A DNA stretch of 64,000 bases from Lysobacteraceae bacterium NML95-0200 (GTDB taxonomy: Bacteria > Pseudomonadota > Gammaproteobacteria > Xanthomonadales > Xanthomonadaceae), in the NCBI GenBank assembly GCA_002798255.1, contig NWQQ01000010.1, forward strand, positions 1 to 64,000, read 5' to 3'. Below the pieces are notes generated by a model. That model saw only the letters and a program-made list of their open reading frames with translations. It was not told the DNA's origin and did not search any database. Position 1 is the first letter of the stretch; each line of letters starts with the position of its first letter. The translations under genes were made by a program, and so were the position numbers. This document shows, in pieces, positions 19,464-29,286 of the stretch.

Positions 19464-20711
19464 TCAGGGTAGCAATACGGTGTCGAATGTGCGCTCATTG
19501 CCCTCATGGGCAACGGCGGGCAGACCCAGCAGCCTCATCAACAGCGGATAGACATCTACATTGTTGAACACGGGCAGGGTGGTATGAGGACGAAATGCCG
19601 GGCCATGGGCAATGAAACTGGCGTGCATCGATGGCAAGGCTGGGTCATAGCCATGCGAGCCGCGCATCCTGGGATTGTTCTTGCGCGTTTCAAATTTTTC
19701 GTCGGTCAGTGCATCCCAACCTTCGTCCATTTGGCAGACGACTTCCGGTACACGCGGATGTTGGCCGTAAGTCCAGCGTGCGGGCAGTTCATTTTTGCGC
19801 CAGCATTGGTAATGCTCATGACGGCCAAGCAAGTGTTGCTCGGCCTGGGCGCGGGTCGCGGGTTTGAGTGCAAAGCCCACCACCTGGCCGGTTGAAATCA
19901 CTTCCACCCAGTCGGGTGGTACCATTTCAGCCACGGCAATGGCTTGACCGGGCGGGACTTCGGCGAAGCCGTGGTCGGAAACCACGATGATATTGGTTTC
20001 ATCCAGCTGTTTATTCTGTCGCAGGCGTGAGAGCAAATGGCCGATGGCTGCATCACTGCTGCGACGCTCACTGTGCGCCTGACTGGAGTTCGGGCCATGG
20101 CTATGCGAGGCGTGATCGACCTTGTCAAAGTACAGGGTGGCGAATGCGGGGCGCTTGTTGGCCGTCAGCCACTCGGCCACTTTTTCTGCGCGCCACTGTG
20201 CACTACGGCTGCTATCAAAGGGCAGCCAGACCTGCGGACGAATGCCATGAATGGCCGCTTCGCTGCCGGGCCAGTACAGGGTGGCAGTGCGCAGTCCGGC
20301 CTTCTCGGCGCTGACCCAGACCGGCTCCCCCTCCCACCAGAGGCCATCCTGCACCGCCTTGCGCAAATCTGGCCGGAATTCGCCCAGCTCAGCATCATGC
20401 ATGCTGTTATGGACAATGCCATGGCGGTCAGGCATTACGCCGGTGACCAGGGTGTAATGGTTTGGAAAAGTCAGCGAAGGGTAGGCAGGACGCATGCCCT
20501 CGGCACGTACGCCTGCTTCGGCAAGTTGCCACAGGTTCGGCATGTCCCGGGCGTTGATGTCTTGCGGGCGCAACCCATCAATGGAAATCAGCAGCAATGT
20601 GGGTTGAGCAGGCTGATTCCGGGATTCCGTCTGAACCGGGTGATGTAAGCAAGAAGTGGAAACCGAGGCCAGTGTCAGTGCAAGCAGGCAAGAAAGGGCT
20701 TTGTTATTCAT
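19464..20711 (-). CDS. Ectonucleotide pyrophosphatase/phosphodiesterase (NPP, alkaline phosphatase fold)
   Basis: The product has 415 residues. The N-terminus (ALSCLLALTLASVSTSC) is a lipoprotein signal with a Cys near residue 21. Metal-site motifs of the NPP family are present: ISIDGLRPQD, the nucleophile Thr in YPSLTFPNHYTLVTG, DKVDHASHSHGP, VSDHGFAEV and GSHGYDP. It probably hydrolyses nucleotide pyrophosphate or phosphodiester bonds in the envelope, like Xanthomonas NPP. It is monocistronic and convergent with tRNA-Arg. Confidence 0.88.
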   Translation of the reverse strand: MNNKALSCLLALTLASVSTSCLHHPVQTESRNQPAQPTLLLISIDGLRPQDINARDMPNLWQLAEAGVRAEGMRPAYPSLTFPNHYTLVTGVMPDRHGIVHNSMHDAELGEFRPDLRKAVQDGLWWEGEPVWVSAEKAGLRTATLYWPGSEAAIHGIRPQVWLPFDSSRSAQWRAEKVAEWLTANKRPAFATLYFDKVDHASHSHGPNSSQAHSERRSSDAAIGHLLSRLRQNKQLDETNIIVVSDHGFAEVPPGQAIAVAEMVPPDWVEVISTGQVVGFALKPATRAQAEQHLLGRHEHYQCWRKNELPARWTYGQHPRVPEVVCQMDEGWDALTDEKFETRKNNPRMRGSHGYDPALPSMHASFIAHGPAFRPHTTLPVFNNVDVYPLLMRLLGLPAVAHEGNERTFDTVLLP

Positions 20712-20848
20712 GGACTCAATTTTAGTGCCGCTGTTTTATGTGAAGTCGATCACAGTCAAAATAAGGCCTGAAGCCAAGGAAATGGTTTGCATCTTTATCC
20801 TGTGCGCTTGGTTAAAGTGTTGCTGTATCGATAAAGCAGGAGTCAGTA

Positions 20849-21172
20849 ATGAAAAAGCAGATTCTGGTTTTGAGCATCAGCCTTGTACTGGCACCCCTGG
20901 CAATGGCTGAAGGGGCGCAGAGAGCTGGGCGTCCGCTGCAAGCACAGACAGATGCGCAGAGGCAGGCGGATGAATCTCGTCATTGCCTGCGACATACCGG
21001 CTCGCGCATTCACAGCAGGCGCATGCAGCGGCAGCATGGCAGTGGCCGTAAAGCTGGCAGCAAAGATTGCGCGATGCTGGCAGGCCGTGCCTATAGCCGT
21101 GAGGATATTGAGCGCACCGGCGCTTTCGACCTGCATGATGTCCTGCGCAGGCTGGATCCAGCTATCCATTGA
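20849..21172 (+). CDS. Small exported protein, conserved Xanthomonad type
   Basis: The product has 107 residues with a clear Sec signal peptide (MKKQILVLSISLVLAPLAMA). The mature part is basic and has two Cys (SRHCLRHTGSRI ... KDCAMLAGRAY) followed by YSREDIERTGAFDLHDVLRR. The SRE-D-RTG motif resembles small periplasmic proteins I associate with Xanthomonadaceae. Function unknown. It is transcribed toward hutU but about 70 nt away. Confidence 0.65.
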   Translation: MKKQILVLSISLVLAPLAMAEGAQRAGRPLQAQTDAQRQADESRHCLRHTGSRIHSRRMQRQHGSGRKAGSKDCAMLAGRAYSREDIERTGAFDLHDVLRRLDPAIH

Positions 21173-21244
21173 GACTTCCAGGACTTTGAGTCTGATGCGC
21201 ACAGGCTGCGATAATGACGGCTTCCTTATCCATGAGGCCAAGCC

Positions 21245-22921
21245 ATGTCTGCATCCAATCGCCATGACCCTTCCCGCAAGATTCGCGCGCCGCGCGGTGC
21301 CGAGCTCAGCTGCAAAAGCTGGCTGACCGAGGCGCCGTTCCGCATGTTGCAGAACAATCTGGATGCGGAAGTGGCCGAGCGCCCGGAAGATCTGGTGGTG
21401 TACGGCGGCATCGGCCGAGCCGCACGCGATTGGGCGAGCTACGACCGCATTCTGGAAACGCTGAAAACCTTGAATGATGACGAAACCCTGCTGGTGCAGT
21501 CCGGCAAGCCGGTCGGTGTATTCCCGACGCACCCGGATGCACCGCGCGTTCTGATCGCCAATTCCAATCTGGTGCCGCATTGGGCGAGCTGGGAGCATTT
21601 CAACGAGCTCGACCGCAAGGGTCTGATGATGTACGGGCAGATGACCGCCGGCAGCTGGATCTACATCGGCAGCCAGGGCATCGTGCAGGGCACCTATGAA
21701 ACCTTCGTGGAGATGGGGCGCCAGCATTACGGCGGCGACCTCAAGGGGCGCTGGATTCTGACCGCCGGTCTTGGCGGCATGGGCGGCGCGCAGCCTTTGG
21801 CCGCTTCGCTTGCCGGCGCGTGCAGCCTGAATATCGAATGCCGCCAGTCCAGCATCGACTTCCGCCTGCGCACCCGTTATGTCGATGAGCAGGCCGACAA
21901 TCTTGATGATGCCCTGGCGCGCATCGCCAAATACACGGCGGCTGGCGAGGCCAAATCCATCGCGCTCTTGGGCAATGCCGCGGAAATCCTGCCCGAGCTG
22001 GTGCGTCGCGGCGTCAAGCCCGATTGCGTCACCGACCAGACCAGCGCCCATGACCCGGTGCATGGTTATTTGCCGATGGGCTGGACGCTGGAGCAGTGGT
22101 TAACCGAGCAAAAAGCCAACCCGGAAAAAGTGCGCGATGCGGCCAAGAAGTCAATGCGCGTGCATGTCGAGGCGATGCTGGCCTTCCATGCGCAGGGCAT
22201 CCCGACGGTGGACTATGGCAACAATATCCGGCAAATGGCCAAGGACGAAGGCTGCGAGAATGCCTTTGACTTCCCCGGTTTCGTGCCGGCCTATGTGCGA
22301 CCGCTGTTCTGCCGCGGCATCGGCCCGTTCCGCTGGGTAGCGCTTTCCGGTGACCCGGAGGACATTTACAAGACCGATGCCAAGGTCAAGGAACTGATTC
22401 CCGATGATGCCCATCTGCATCGCTGGCTGGACATGGCGCGCGAGCGCATCAGCTTCCAGGGCTTGCCGGCGCGTATCTGCTGGGTCGGCCTTGGGCTGCG
22501 TCACAAACTGGGTCTGGCCTTCAACGAAATGGTGCGCAAGGGCGAGCTGAAAGCGCCCATCGTGATTGGCCGCGACCATCTCGACAGCGGCAGCGTCGCC
22601 AGCCCCAACCGCGAAACCGAGGCGATGATGGATGGCTCCGATGCCGTGTCCGACTGGCCGCTTCTGAACGCCATGCTGAATGTGGCCGGTGGCGCCACCT
22701 GGGTCAGCCTGCACCACGGCGGCGGCGTCGGCATGGGCTATAGCCAGCATTCGGGCGTGGTAATCGTTTGCGATGGCAGCGAGGCCGCCGACAAACGCAT
22801 CGCCCGGGTGCTGTGGAACGACCCCGGCACCGGGGTGATGCGCCATGCCGATGCCGGTTATGACATCGCCCGCCAATGCGCCCGCGAGCAGGGGCTGAAG
22901 CTGCCGATGCTGTTGCTGTAA
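21245..22921 (+). CDS. hutU: Urocanate hydratase
   Basis: The product has 558 residues, the standard length. Recognisable blocks are [20 protein letters not shown] near the N-terminus, the NAD-binding [32 protein letters not shown], and the active-site Cys region [15 protein letters not shown]. It converts urocanate to imidazolone propionate in histidine degradation using tightly bound NAD+. No other hut gene is visible within the window, so here it stands alone. Confidence 0.96.
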   Translation: MSASNRHDPSRKIRAPRGAELSCKSWLTEAPFRMLQNNLDAEVAERPEDLVVYGGIGRAARDWASYDRILETLKTLNDDETLLVQSGKPVGVFPTHPDAPRVLIANSNLVPHWASWEHFNELDRKGLMMYGQMTAGSWIYIGSQGIVQGTYETFVEMGRQHYGGDLKGRWILTAGLGGMGGAQPLAASLAGACSLNIECRQSSIDFRLRTRYVDEQADNLDDALARIAKYTAAGEAKSIALLGNAAEILPELVRRGVKPDCVTDQTSAHDPVHGYLPMGWTLEQWLTEQKANPEKVRDAAKKSMRVHVEAMLAFHAQGIPTVDYGNNIRQMAKDEGCENAFDFPGFVPAYVRPLFCRGIGPFRWVALSGDPEDIYKTDAKVKELIPDDAHLHRWLDMARERISFQGLPARICWVGLGLRHKLGLAFNEMVRKGELKAPIVIGRDHLDSGSVASPNRETEAMMDGSDAVSDWPLLNAMLNVAGGATWVSLHHGGGVGMGYSQHSGVVIVCDGSEAADKRIARVLWNDPGTGVMRHADAGYDIARQCAREQGLKLPMLLL

Positions 22922-23408
22922 GCGTCCGCTTGGCTGCCAGTGGCGGGCGCTGCCCAGTGACTTTCGTCACTGAGTGCAACGGAGTGCTAACCGCACTTGT
23001 GTGTTGCAAGTGTGGTTTGAGCCGGGTGCAAGCCCTGCTATATGACAACGGATTCTTCCGGGAGAATATCTCAATGTGCAGATAGTCGGCGCAGCGAGCT
23101 GCATACCTCCAGCGTCATGTCAAAACGCTGGATTGTTGAGTGCAGTTCCGCATGGTTGGAGAAGCACCGCAGGTTTTGGAAGAGGTGCGAGGGCAAGTTT
23201 AATGCCAGCCTGCAGTTCATCCATCTGCCCTTCCAGGCGGTATTGCTCAAAAAACTTGTGAGCGAGCTCTTGGGGGGCTTGCAGATACCCCCAGTACGGT
23301 TGACCCTGGGGGTTATCCCGGGTCCAGGTCTCTTTTTTAAAATTCAGCTTTCGCGCAGCCTTTGCAATCAACCACAATATACGGCTGAATTCTTCGGGGC
23401 TGCAGGAA
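22922..23408. other. Intergenic region at the left edge of the accessory island
   Basis: These 487 bases separate hutU from the first giant NTPase gene. A short hairpin (GTGAC-TTTC-GTCAC) near 22960 could end hutU. The only coding-like content is the minus-strand frame at 23120-23377. I see no tRNA, no integrase and no direct repeat shared with the right edge at ridA. Confidence 0.5.
23120..23377 (-). CDS. Possible short protein or 3' remnant at the island's left edge
   Basis: A minus-strand frame of 85 codons from a TTG reads like a real protein (WLIAKAARKLNF, KKETWTRDNPQGQPYWGYLQ, HKFFEQYRLEGQMDELQAG) and ends in TGA at 23120. It stays open upstream to about 23416, overlapping the start of the giant gene, but with no ATG. 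It could be a small gene with a TTG start, or the surviving C-terminal part of a gene cut when the island arrived. I do not recognise the family. Confidence 0.35.
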   Translation of the reverse strand: MWLIAKAARKLNFKKETWTRDNPQGQPYWGYLQAPQELAHKFFEQYRLEGQMDELQAGIKLALAPLPKPAVLLQPCGTALNNPAF

Positions 23409-26400
23409 ATGCCGATTCACATTAGCGATGCGCACAAGAGCTGGCTGAATCAGACTTTTTGGGACTGGCAAAATTCTCGTTTCAGGCCGCTGCTGAGGTT
23501 GCAGAATCATGCTGAAGAAGGCGGCGGCGAGCCGCGCTGGCTGCTATTTTGCGACTATCTGGTCAAGGCTTGGATGGATGGGCAGTCGGGTGACAAATTG
23601 CAGCAAGCCCTATATGGAACAGCTTCGCAATTGTGGGGGGAGGAGCCTGCCAAGCTTAAGTCATTGGTAGAGGAGTGGTTTCTTAACGCGCCCGGTGAAA
23701 TCATCAATCGCGCCATTGCGGTGGCATCGTGGATTGGACAGCAACATGGCTTGCCTGCGCTTTTTCCTGAGCAGTTACCCGAGCTGCAACTAGCGGAGCA
23801 GGCGGCATTGGGCGCTTATCTGCGGGGTGAGCGTGTTTCGCGTGGCCAGGTGCGAATGCCGGTGATGTTGCTCAATAGCCTGGTGCCCGCAGACGAGCAA
23901 GGAAGGCGGGCACAGTTGCGGCTGACCCCGGTTGCTGTGCCAGCAAAAGCGCATGGGCGGCTGTTCCGCGCCCCGGCGGCGTTGTTGTTGAGCCTGCGTG
24001 CGGAGGGGGATCACAGCTTTGAAGCGGGGCTTGGCAAGGTCGAGCGACTGCTTGCCCGTTGTTTGAAAACCCCACAGTCACAGGATGATGGCTGGGCACT
24101 GCTGTGGTCGTTGCATCCTGAGCCGATGACCCTGGACAGGGGCGATGTCAACAGGCCACATGAGTGGTTTATGCACGCTGTGACTGGCGCTTCGGCAACC
24201 GGGGCTTTTGTGCTGGCGGGTTTGCATGCACTGCAGCAGCAGCTTGACGTAGGCCTGCCGGGGATGCGCCTTGTGCGGCAGCAACTACGCGAAATCAATC
24301 TGTCCAGTGTGGCCATTAGTGCACAATTGTCAGGCGATGATCCGCCTGAAACTAACCCCTTGTCCTGGCGCTGGCAACGCATTAGCGGGCTGGATGCGAA
24401 GTTGGGCAGTTTCGTGCGAGATAGGGCGTTGCTTGCGGACTCACAAAGCCAAGTATCCATGGTGCTCGTTGCCAGCGAGCAGGCGTATGCCGCTGATGGA
24501 GATGCGCTAAAACCAGTGCCGGTTGAAACCATTGCCGAAGCGCTTGAAGTTGCACATAGACAAGCCAATCCTGCCTTGCCGGATGCAGCTGAAGCGTTGC
24601 GGAGGTTTTTGTTGGCGCAGGACTTGCCAGACGCAGGGCAAACCAGGACACCGCTGGCACCGGCTGAATTGATTGACCCACTGCGTGCGGAAACGCTACG
24701 TGGCGATAGGCTGCAATGTGAGGTGGAGCCCGGCAGCTCCAATGCGATTGCCTGGTACCTGCTGCGCTGTTATGCCCGCTGGGCAGGTGGCGAGCATCTG
24801 CTATGGGGCGAGCCTGCACGCCTTGCCGAGGATTTTTTTCCTGTTCACTTAAAAGTAGAGTCGGACGAAAAATTTGATGATGAACCTGATGAATTGGAGT
24901 TTGAGGAGGAACCTGATGAATTGGAGTTTGAGGAGGAATGTGTAAATAAGTCAGAAGATGAAATTGAAGAAATTCTTATTGCAAGAACAGAAGCTATTCA
25001 AGCAAGAACAGAAGCTATTCAAGCAAGAATAGAAAGAAAAAAGAAGCGCATTGAAAAAAAGATTGGACGGTTTTTAAGGTTTGTAAGGCAAAATCCGCGA
25101 AGCCTGCACGAGTTGTTGGATATCGAACTCATGTTGCAACAACCACCGGTCTGGGTACTGGCTGCATCGCCAGCGGCAGGCAAGACCACGATGCTGGCCG
25201 AATTCCAGCTATTCCATGCTTATAAAGCCTTGCGTCAATACGCAAGCGATGGGCATTTTGGCGTGGTGCCGCTATGGGTTCCGGCACGCGAACTTGATGC
25301 GGATGTGCTAGCCGGACAAGGGCTCGGCGGAGCCATTGACCACTGGCTTGAGTACAACTGGCCGGAACTGGGCAAGTTGTCGTCGTTGCTGAAATGCCAA
25401 TATGCACGAGTCCAGATATTGCTTGATGGCATCAATGAGCTGCGTTGCGCGCCGGAGCAGCGTAGCGTTTTGCTGAATAATTGGCTTTTGACGCATTTTC
25501 CGGCCAGCCACACCCATTGTCCGCCATTGCTGACAGTGCGTACCTTGGAGTTGATCAGGCCACCGGGGGCGAAAGTGGCGCATTTGCAGCCCTGGGATGA
25601 AGAGCTGCGCCAGCATTATGTTCAGCAACGCTTGCAAGCATCGCCCCAATACCTGCAAAGAATGCTGGCAGAGCTGGAAGCCGATGCGCGTGCCGCCGGA
25701 GGCGCGCCAGAGAAAATGCTCTATGCAAGCCCGGGCATGCTTTCGCTGGCCTGTACCCTGATGAGCCAGGGCTTGCTGGGCAAAGCCAACGGGCAGCAGC
25801 CCATTACCCGGGCACGGCTGCTGTCCACCCTGGTCTGGTCGCGCTTGCAGGCCGAAATTGGCCGATTGCATCCGGATGCAGGGCTACTGGGATGGGAGGA
25901 GCAGCAGCGTTTGCAAAACCTGCCCCAAAGCCTGCAAGAAGGTGATTGGTGGCCGCCGGCGCAGCCCGGTGTTTTATGGGCGGCGCTGGCAAGACAGGCC
26001 AAGCAGATGCAGTTTGACCTTGAGGCCGCTATTGAGCTGCCAGAGCGAGATTGGTGGCCTGGCGAGCATGCTGCCTGGCAGCGGAACGCTTTGAGCCAGG
26101 CATCTGCACAGCTGGGGCTGGTACAGCGGCGGCGTGGACGTGATGAGCATGGGGGACGCTTTTGCAACTGGCTGCGCTTTAGTCACCAGCTTTTGATGGA
26201 GTTTTTTGCCACTTATGAGCTGACACCTGATACCTTGCCGGAGGATATTGCTGTCCCCGGGATGCGTCCGGTAGAAGGAGATTTTGCCGAGTGGGAAAAA
26301 GCGGATCGCAAGCCAGCAGAGGATGGAAAGCCCGTGCGCTGGGAGGGGCATTACTCGCTGCCGGAAGCGGCCATTTCCCCCCATGAAGAAACCATCAAGC

Positions 26401-27572
26401 TGGCAGTGCAGTTACATGGGCACCCGGAACGTTGGGTTCAACGCCTGCTGGAGGCAGGCAATCCGCCGCTGGCCGCCCGCGTGGCGCTGGAGAACTGGGC
26501 AGCTTTTGGTGAGCCACTATACCCGCAGGAAGATGTGCTAGGCCCCTGGCGGCCAGAGCGTAGCCCGGAAAATGGCGGGCATGGCACGCACCCGGTGCTT
26601 AACAAGCTGCGCCAATGCCTGCATGAGCGCATGTATAACCGTGAGGTGCATATTTCCCAGCGTATTGAGGCCGGAAACCTGCTGGGGCAACTGGGTGGCT
26701 CACCGCTTTTCGAGATTGCTGGCAAGGCTTTGGTACTTAAATCACGCTACTGGGCGCGCGTGCCGTTGCCGGGCAAGGATGTGGTACAGCAGACGCAAGC
26801 GGATGATGAAGCATTTTTTATGGTGTCTGGCTTTCTTTTGACCAATGCGCAGTACATCTGTTATTTGACATGTTGTTTTTTTGATGATCTGGATTCTTCT
26901 GGGCATAATGGTTATGTGCTTGATAAAAGCCTCATTATTAATTTCTCTTCTAGGAAAGGGTTTTTGGGTCTTAACCCAGTCAGGGGGCTAAGTGCGCATA
27001 TGGGGGATGTCTATGCTAGGTGGGAGCTTTCACAGCGACAGATGGCAATAATTGGACAGGAGAGAGAGTTAGTGTTTTCGAGAGGTATCGGAAAACTGCG
27101 CTTGCCAACTTTGAATGAATGGAACTTGGCCGCCTGTAATTTTTCTGGTGGAAACAATTGGGCCTTCGCGCATACGCAAGGAAAGCCTGCTGGTAGCTAT
27201 ACTGGGTTCAGTGATGTGAGTCCATGGGACTTTAATTGTAATAGGATTTTGGATGGATGCTCTCCTGTTGGTGTTTTTGTTGAAAGTAATGCAGGTCATG
27301 GAGATTCAGCATTGCGGGATATGGCGGGAAATGTTCATGAAGTTACTGTGACACCTTGGTTATGGAGTGGTGGGGCTGGAGTTGATGGTGCGAAACTTTG
27401 TTTTATGTCTTGTGGAGGGTATTGGGGGTGTTCATTTTCATTCTGTTTAAGGAATGGGTTTGATGGTCGCATATTTAATTATTCAATGGAACGTGGGGGC
27501 AGTGGTGTGCGACTTTTGGCTGATTTTGGTAGGTCGCCGGAATTTCAATCTGCGCCATCTTGGGGAGGGTGA
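23409..27572 (+). CDS. Giant Lon-like S5 / NACHT NTPase / FGE-sulfatase-fold protein (copy 1)
   Basis: The product has 1387 residues. Residues ~140-340 resemble the Lon S5-fold protease domain: TGASATGAFVLAGL (Ser262), then RISGLDAKLGSF (Lys331) at the place of Lon's Ser-Lys dyad. A charged low-complexity linker (~490-560) with two short tandem repeats precedes a NACHT/STAND-type NTPase: Walker A ASPAAGKTTML near 585, Walker B VQILLDGINEL near 667, then helical and winged-helix-like regions (FSHQLLMEFFATYEL). The C-terminal ~270 residues are a formylglycine-enzyme/C-lectin-like module (LRLPTLNEWNLAA, LRDMAGNVHEVT, GGSGVRLL). It is soluble, with no signal. It leads the plus-strand arm and is paralogous in layout to the protein at 34807. 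Role inferred: sensor/effector ATPase. Confidence 0.8.
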   Translation: MPIHISDAHKSWLNQTFWDWQNSRFRPLLRLQNHAEEGGGEPRWLLFCDYLVKAWMDGQSGDKLQQALYGTASQLWGEEPAKLKSLVEEWFLNAPGEIINRAIAVASWIGQQHGLPALFPEQLPELQLAEQAALGAYLRGERVSRGQVRMPVMLLNSLVPADEQGRRAQLRLTPVAVPAKAHGRLFRAPAALLLSLRAEGDHSFEAGLGKVERLLARCLKTPQSQDDGWALLWSLHPEPMTLDRGDVNRPHEWFMHAVTGASATGAFVLAGLHALQQQLDVGLPGMRLVRQQLREINLSSVAISAQLSGDDPPETNPLSWRWQRISGLDAKLGSFVRDRALLADSQSQVSMVLVASEQAYAADGDALKPVPVETIAEALEVAHRQANPALPDAAEALRRFLLAQDLPDAGQTRTPLAPAELIDPLRAETLRGDRLQCEVEPGSSNAIAWYLLRCYARWAGGEHLLWGEPARLAEDFFPVHLKVESDEKFDDEPDELEFEEEPDELEFEEECVNKSEDEIEEILIARTEAIQARTEAIQARIERKKKRIEKKIGRFLRFVRQNPRSLHELLDIELMLQQPPVWVLAASPAAGKTTMLAEFQLFHAYKALRQYASDGHFGVVPLWVPARELDADVLAGQGLGGAIDHWLEYNWPELGKLSSLLKCQYARVQILLDGINELRCAPEQRSVLLNNWLLTHFPASHTHCPPLLTVRTLELIRPPGAKVAHLQPWDEELRQHYVQQRLQASPQYLQRMLAELEADARAAGGAPEKMLYASPGMLSLACTLMSQGLLGKANGQQPITRARLLSTLVWSRLQAEIGRLHPDAGLLGWEEQQRLQNLPQSLQEGDWWPPAQPGVLWAALARQAKQMQFDLEAAIELPERDWWPGEHAAWQRNALSQASAQLGLVQRRRGRDEHGGRFCNWLRFSHQLLMEFFATYELTPDTLPEDIAVPGMRPVEGDFAEWEKADRKPAEDGKPVRWEGHYSLPEAAISPHEETIKLAVQLHGHPERWVQRLLEAGNPPLAARVALENWAAFGEPLYPQEDVLGPWRPERSPENGGHGTHPVLNKLRQCLHERMYNREVHISQRIEAGNLLGQLGGSPLFEIAGKALVLKSRYWARVPLPGKDVVQQTQADDEAFFMVSGFLLTNAQYICYLTCCFFDDLDSSGHNGYVLDKSLIINFSSRKGFLGLNPVRGLSAHMGDVYARWELSQRQMAIIGQERELVFSRGIGKLRLPTLNEWNLAACNFSGGNNWAFAHTQGKPAGSYTGFSDVSPWDFNCNRILDGCSPVGVFVESNAGHGDSALRDMAGNVHEVTVTPWLWSGGAGVDGAKLCFMSCGGYWGCSFSFCLRNGFDGRIFNYSMERGGSGVRLLADFGRSPEFQSAPSWGG
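24885..24938 (+). repeat. 27-bp tandem repeat x2 in the giant NTPase linker
   Basis: Two perfect copies of a 27-nt unit encode PDELEFEEE twice, in an acidic AT-rich linker between the Lon-like and NACHT parts. Confidence 0.9.
24981..25022 (+). repeat. 21-bp tandem repeat x2 in the giant NTPase linker
   Basis: Two perfect copies of a 21-nt unit encode ARTEAIQ twice, with a partial third copy, leading into a Lys/Arg-rich helix (RIERKKKRIEKKIGRF). Confidence 0.9.
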
Positions 27573-27714
27573 ATGTTTTGGCTTTGCAGTCAGAGTCATA
27601 GCCGCTTGACAGGGGCATGGGATGTCTTGATGATAGCCCTTATGCTGTGTTGCAGCATGGGATGAAGATTCGTGAAAAGGCTTATACGTACACTGGTACG
27701 AGAGGGGAATAGAT

Positions 27715-29286
27715 ATGCCGAATGAAGAAAATCTGCATCAGCGCGATGGTGCGCAGCTCAACGATTTGAATGCAGAAGGCGGTTTGCCGGAGGGGCAGCA
27801 GATGAATGACTTGAGGTGGCTGAATGGCGATTATGGCTATCCTTTCCCCATGGGGCCATTGATTCCGTTGCCTAATTTGAAGCACCCCCCGCTCTGGCCG
27901 GGGCTGCTGAAAAAAGACTTGAACCGTCCTGAAGCAGCGGCGCAAGTGGTATACGAAGTCTATCGTAATCGTGTGAATGATGAAGACCCCATAAGAAAAG
28001 GAAAGGAAACTTTGGGGGCGCTTATGGATACGGCGTTCAATAACTTTCTCAAGCATGCAGACCCAGAAATGAAATTGCAGGGGGCAGAGCCTGCTTTGGG
28101 CTTACTTGAGGAGTGGAAGGGAAAAATTAAAAATAATATAGAAAGGAATTGTTTTTCGGATCTTTTAGGCAGTCGGCTGGAATCTAATATTCGTGGTCTT
28201 CATAAAAGGGGGCGCCCTCCCTTGGTGTTTTCGATGGACTACTATCCGGCTATTGGTGATAAGTTCGATTTTAATAACTCGCGTGGTGTAAGGGTCAATG
28301 GGTGGCCTAAATGTTATGGCCAAGAAACGCAGGAGCATATGAGCGGCTTGCTGGATAAGCCTGATGGCATATGGACGGTCATGGCGTTGCTGTTTAACAA
28401 GTTGCTGCATGCACATATGGGGTGGTTAGTTCCTGATGGAATCTGGGCTGACCGCAGGGAGCTTTATTACACGCATGTTCTTCGGCTCCTGGAGCGTTGT
28501 GCTCGGCAAGTAGTTGAAGCAGAGGCTCATCCGCTGGCAGGGACGGCTGCGGCTATCTGGATGAACTTTAGACGTATGAAGGGGTTAATTGTTGTAGATG
28601 AAAAAGCTCCTGTCATTGACTCGCAAGATGAAAAAGCTCCTGTCATTGACCCGCAAGATGAAAAAGCTCCTGTCATTGACCCGCGAGATAAAAATCTACC
28701 TGACAGTCTGCATATGGATTCTGCAATGTGGGTGGACAGGAGCTTGGGAGAGGTGCGGGAAATTTTCCAGTGGTGGATGGAAAACAATGGGGGAGAAAGA
28801 AATGAATTGAAGGAAGTGGAAGGATTGATGCAGGATGTGTCTTTCTTGGCCTGGGAGGTCGCCAGTTACTATACTGACCCCTTTGCAATCGGAGGCTTGG
28901 GTATTGAGCTGCCCTCAATTCAGGTAGTGATAGAGGATACGCGTGAAAGAGTTGGCGAGGTTGCGGAATCTAAACAGAATGATGGAGCGTCGGGTGAAAA
29001 AAAGAAGGCCAAGAAAAAAGGTGTCGAGAAATTCGCTAGCGACCATGAAAACGCAAGAAAAGGATTGGCTATCCTGAAAAATTTTAGTGATTATGATAAT
29101 CTTTCGAGAAAAAAACGGGAGAAGTTGAATCATTTGCCGCAGAGGTTCCGAGAGTGCCGGATAGTTGATTTGGATATTTGGTTGGTGCGTTTAGCGCAAC
29201 TGAAAGTCTGTTACGAAAAAATCCATCAAATGCTGTCGAAGTATGGTCTGGATAAGTTCCAGGCCAGGCAGGGAGAGGGGCAATGA
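27715..29286 (+). CDS. Unknown island protein with 10-residue repeats and Lys-rich tract
   Basis: The product has 523 residues; I recognise no family. The start has a GAGGGGA ribosome binding site 7 nt upstream. Residues ~295-325 hold three tandem copies of a DEKAPVIDPQ-type decapeptide. The C-terminal third has a Lys-rich patch (SGEKKKAKKKGVEKF) and a helical end. There is no signal peptide or membrane helix. A weak promoter-like TTGACA-17-GATGAT lies at 27606-27634 in the 142-nt gap from the giant gene. The last codons overlap the next start (ATGA at 29283), so it is coupled to the 391-residue gene and probably works with it. Confidence 0.7.
   Translation: MPNEENLHQRDGAQLNDLNAEGGLPEGQQMNDLRWLNGDYGYPFPMGPLIPLPNLKHPPLWPGLLKKDLNRPEAAAQVVYEVYRNRVNDEDPIRKGKETLGALMDTAFNNFLKHADPEMKLQGAEPALGLLEEWKGKIKNNIERNCFSDLLGSRLESNIRGLHKRGRPPLVFSMDYYPAIGDKFDFNNSRGVRVNGWPKCYGQETQEHMSGLLDKPDGIWTVMALLFNKLLHAHMGWLVPDGIWADRRELYYTHVLRLLERCARQVVEAEAHPLAGTAAAIWMNFRRMKGLIVVDEKAPVIDSQDEKAPVIDPQDEKAPVIDPRDKNLPDSLHMDSAMWVDRSLGEVREIFQWWMENNGGERNELKEVEGLMQDVSFLAWEVASYYTDPFAIGGLGIELPSIQVVIEDTRERVGEVAESKQNDGASGEKKKAKKKGVEKFASDHENARKGLAILKNFSDYDNLSRKKREKLNHLPQRFRECRIVDLDIWLVRLAQLKVCYEKIHQMLSKYGLDKFQARQGEGQ
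28597..28686 (+). repeat. 30-bp tandem repeat x3
   Basis: Three near-identical 30-nt units encode DEKAPVID followed by SQ, PQ and PR. They stay in frame, so copy number could vary without breaking the protein. Confidence 0.92.

Noticed and set aside
22922-23110. Attachment-site repeat shared between the left edge and the ridA edge
   Set aside because: By eye no shared repeat of useful length was found, so site-specific integration of the island is not supported.
24885-28686. Short direct repeats as a possible CRISPR array
   Set aside because: They are adjacent tandem units in frame within coding sequence, without spacers; no cas genes are present.
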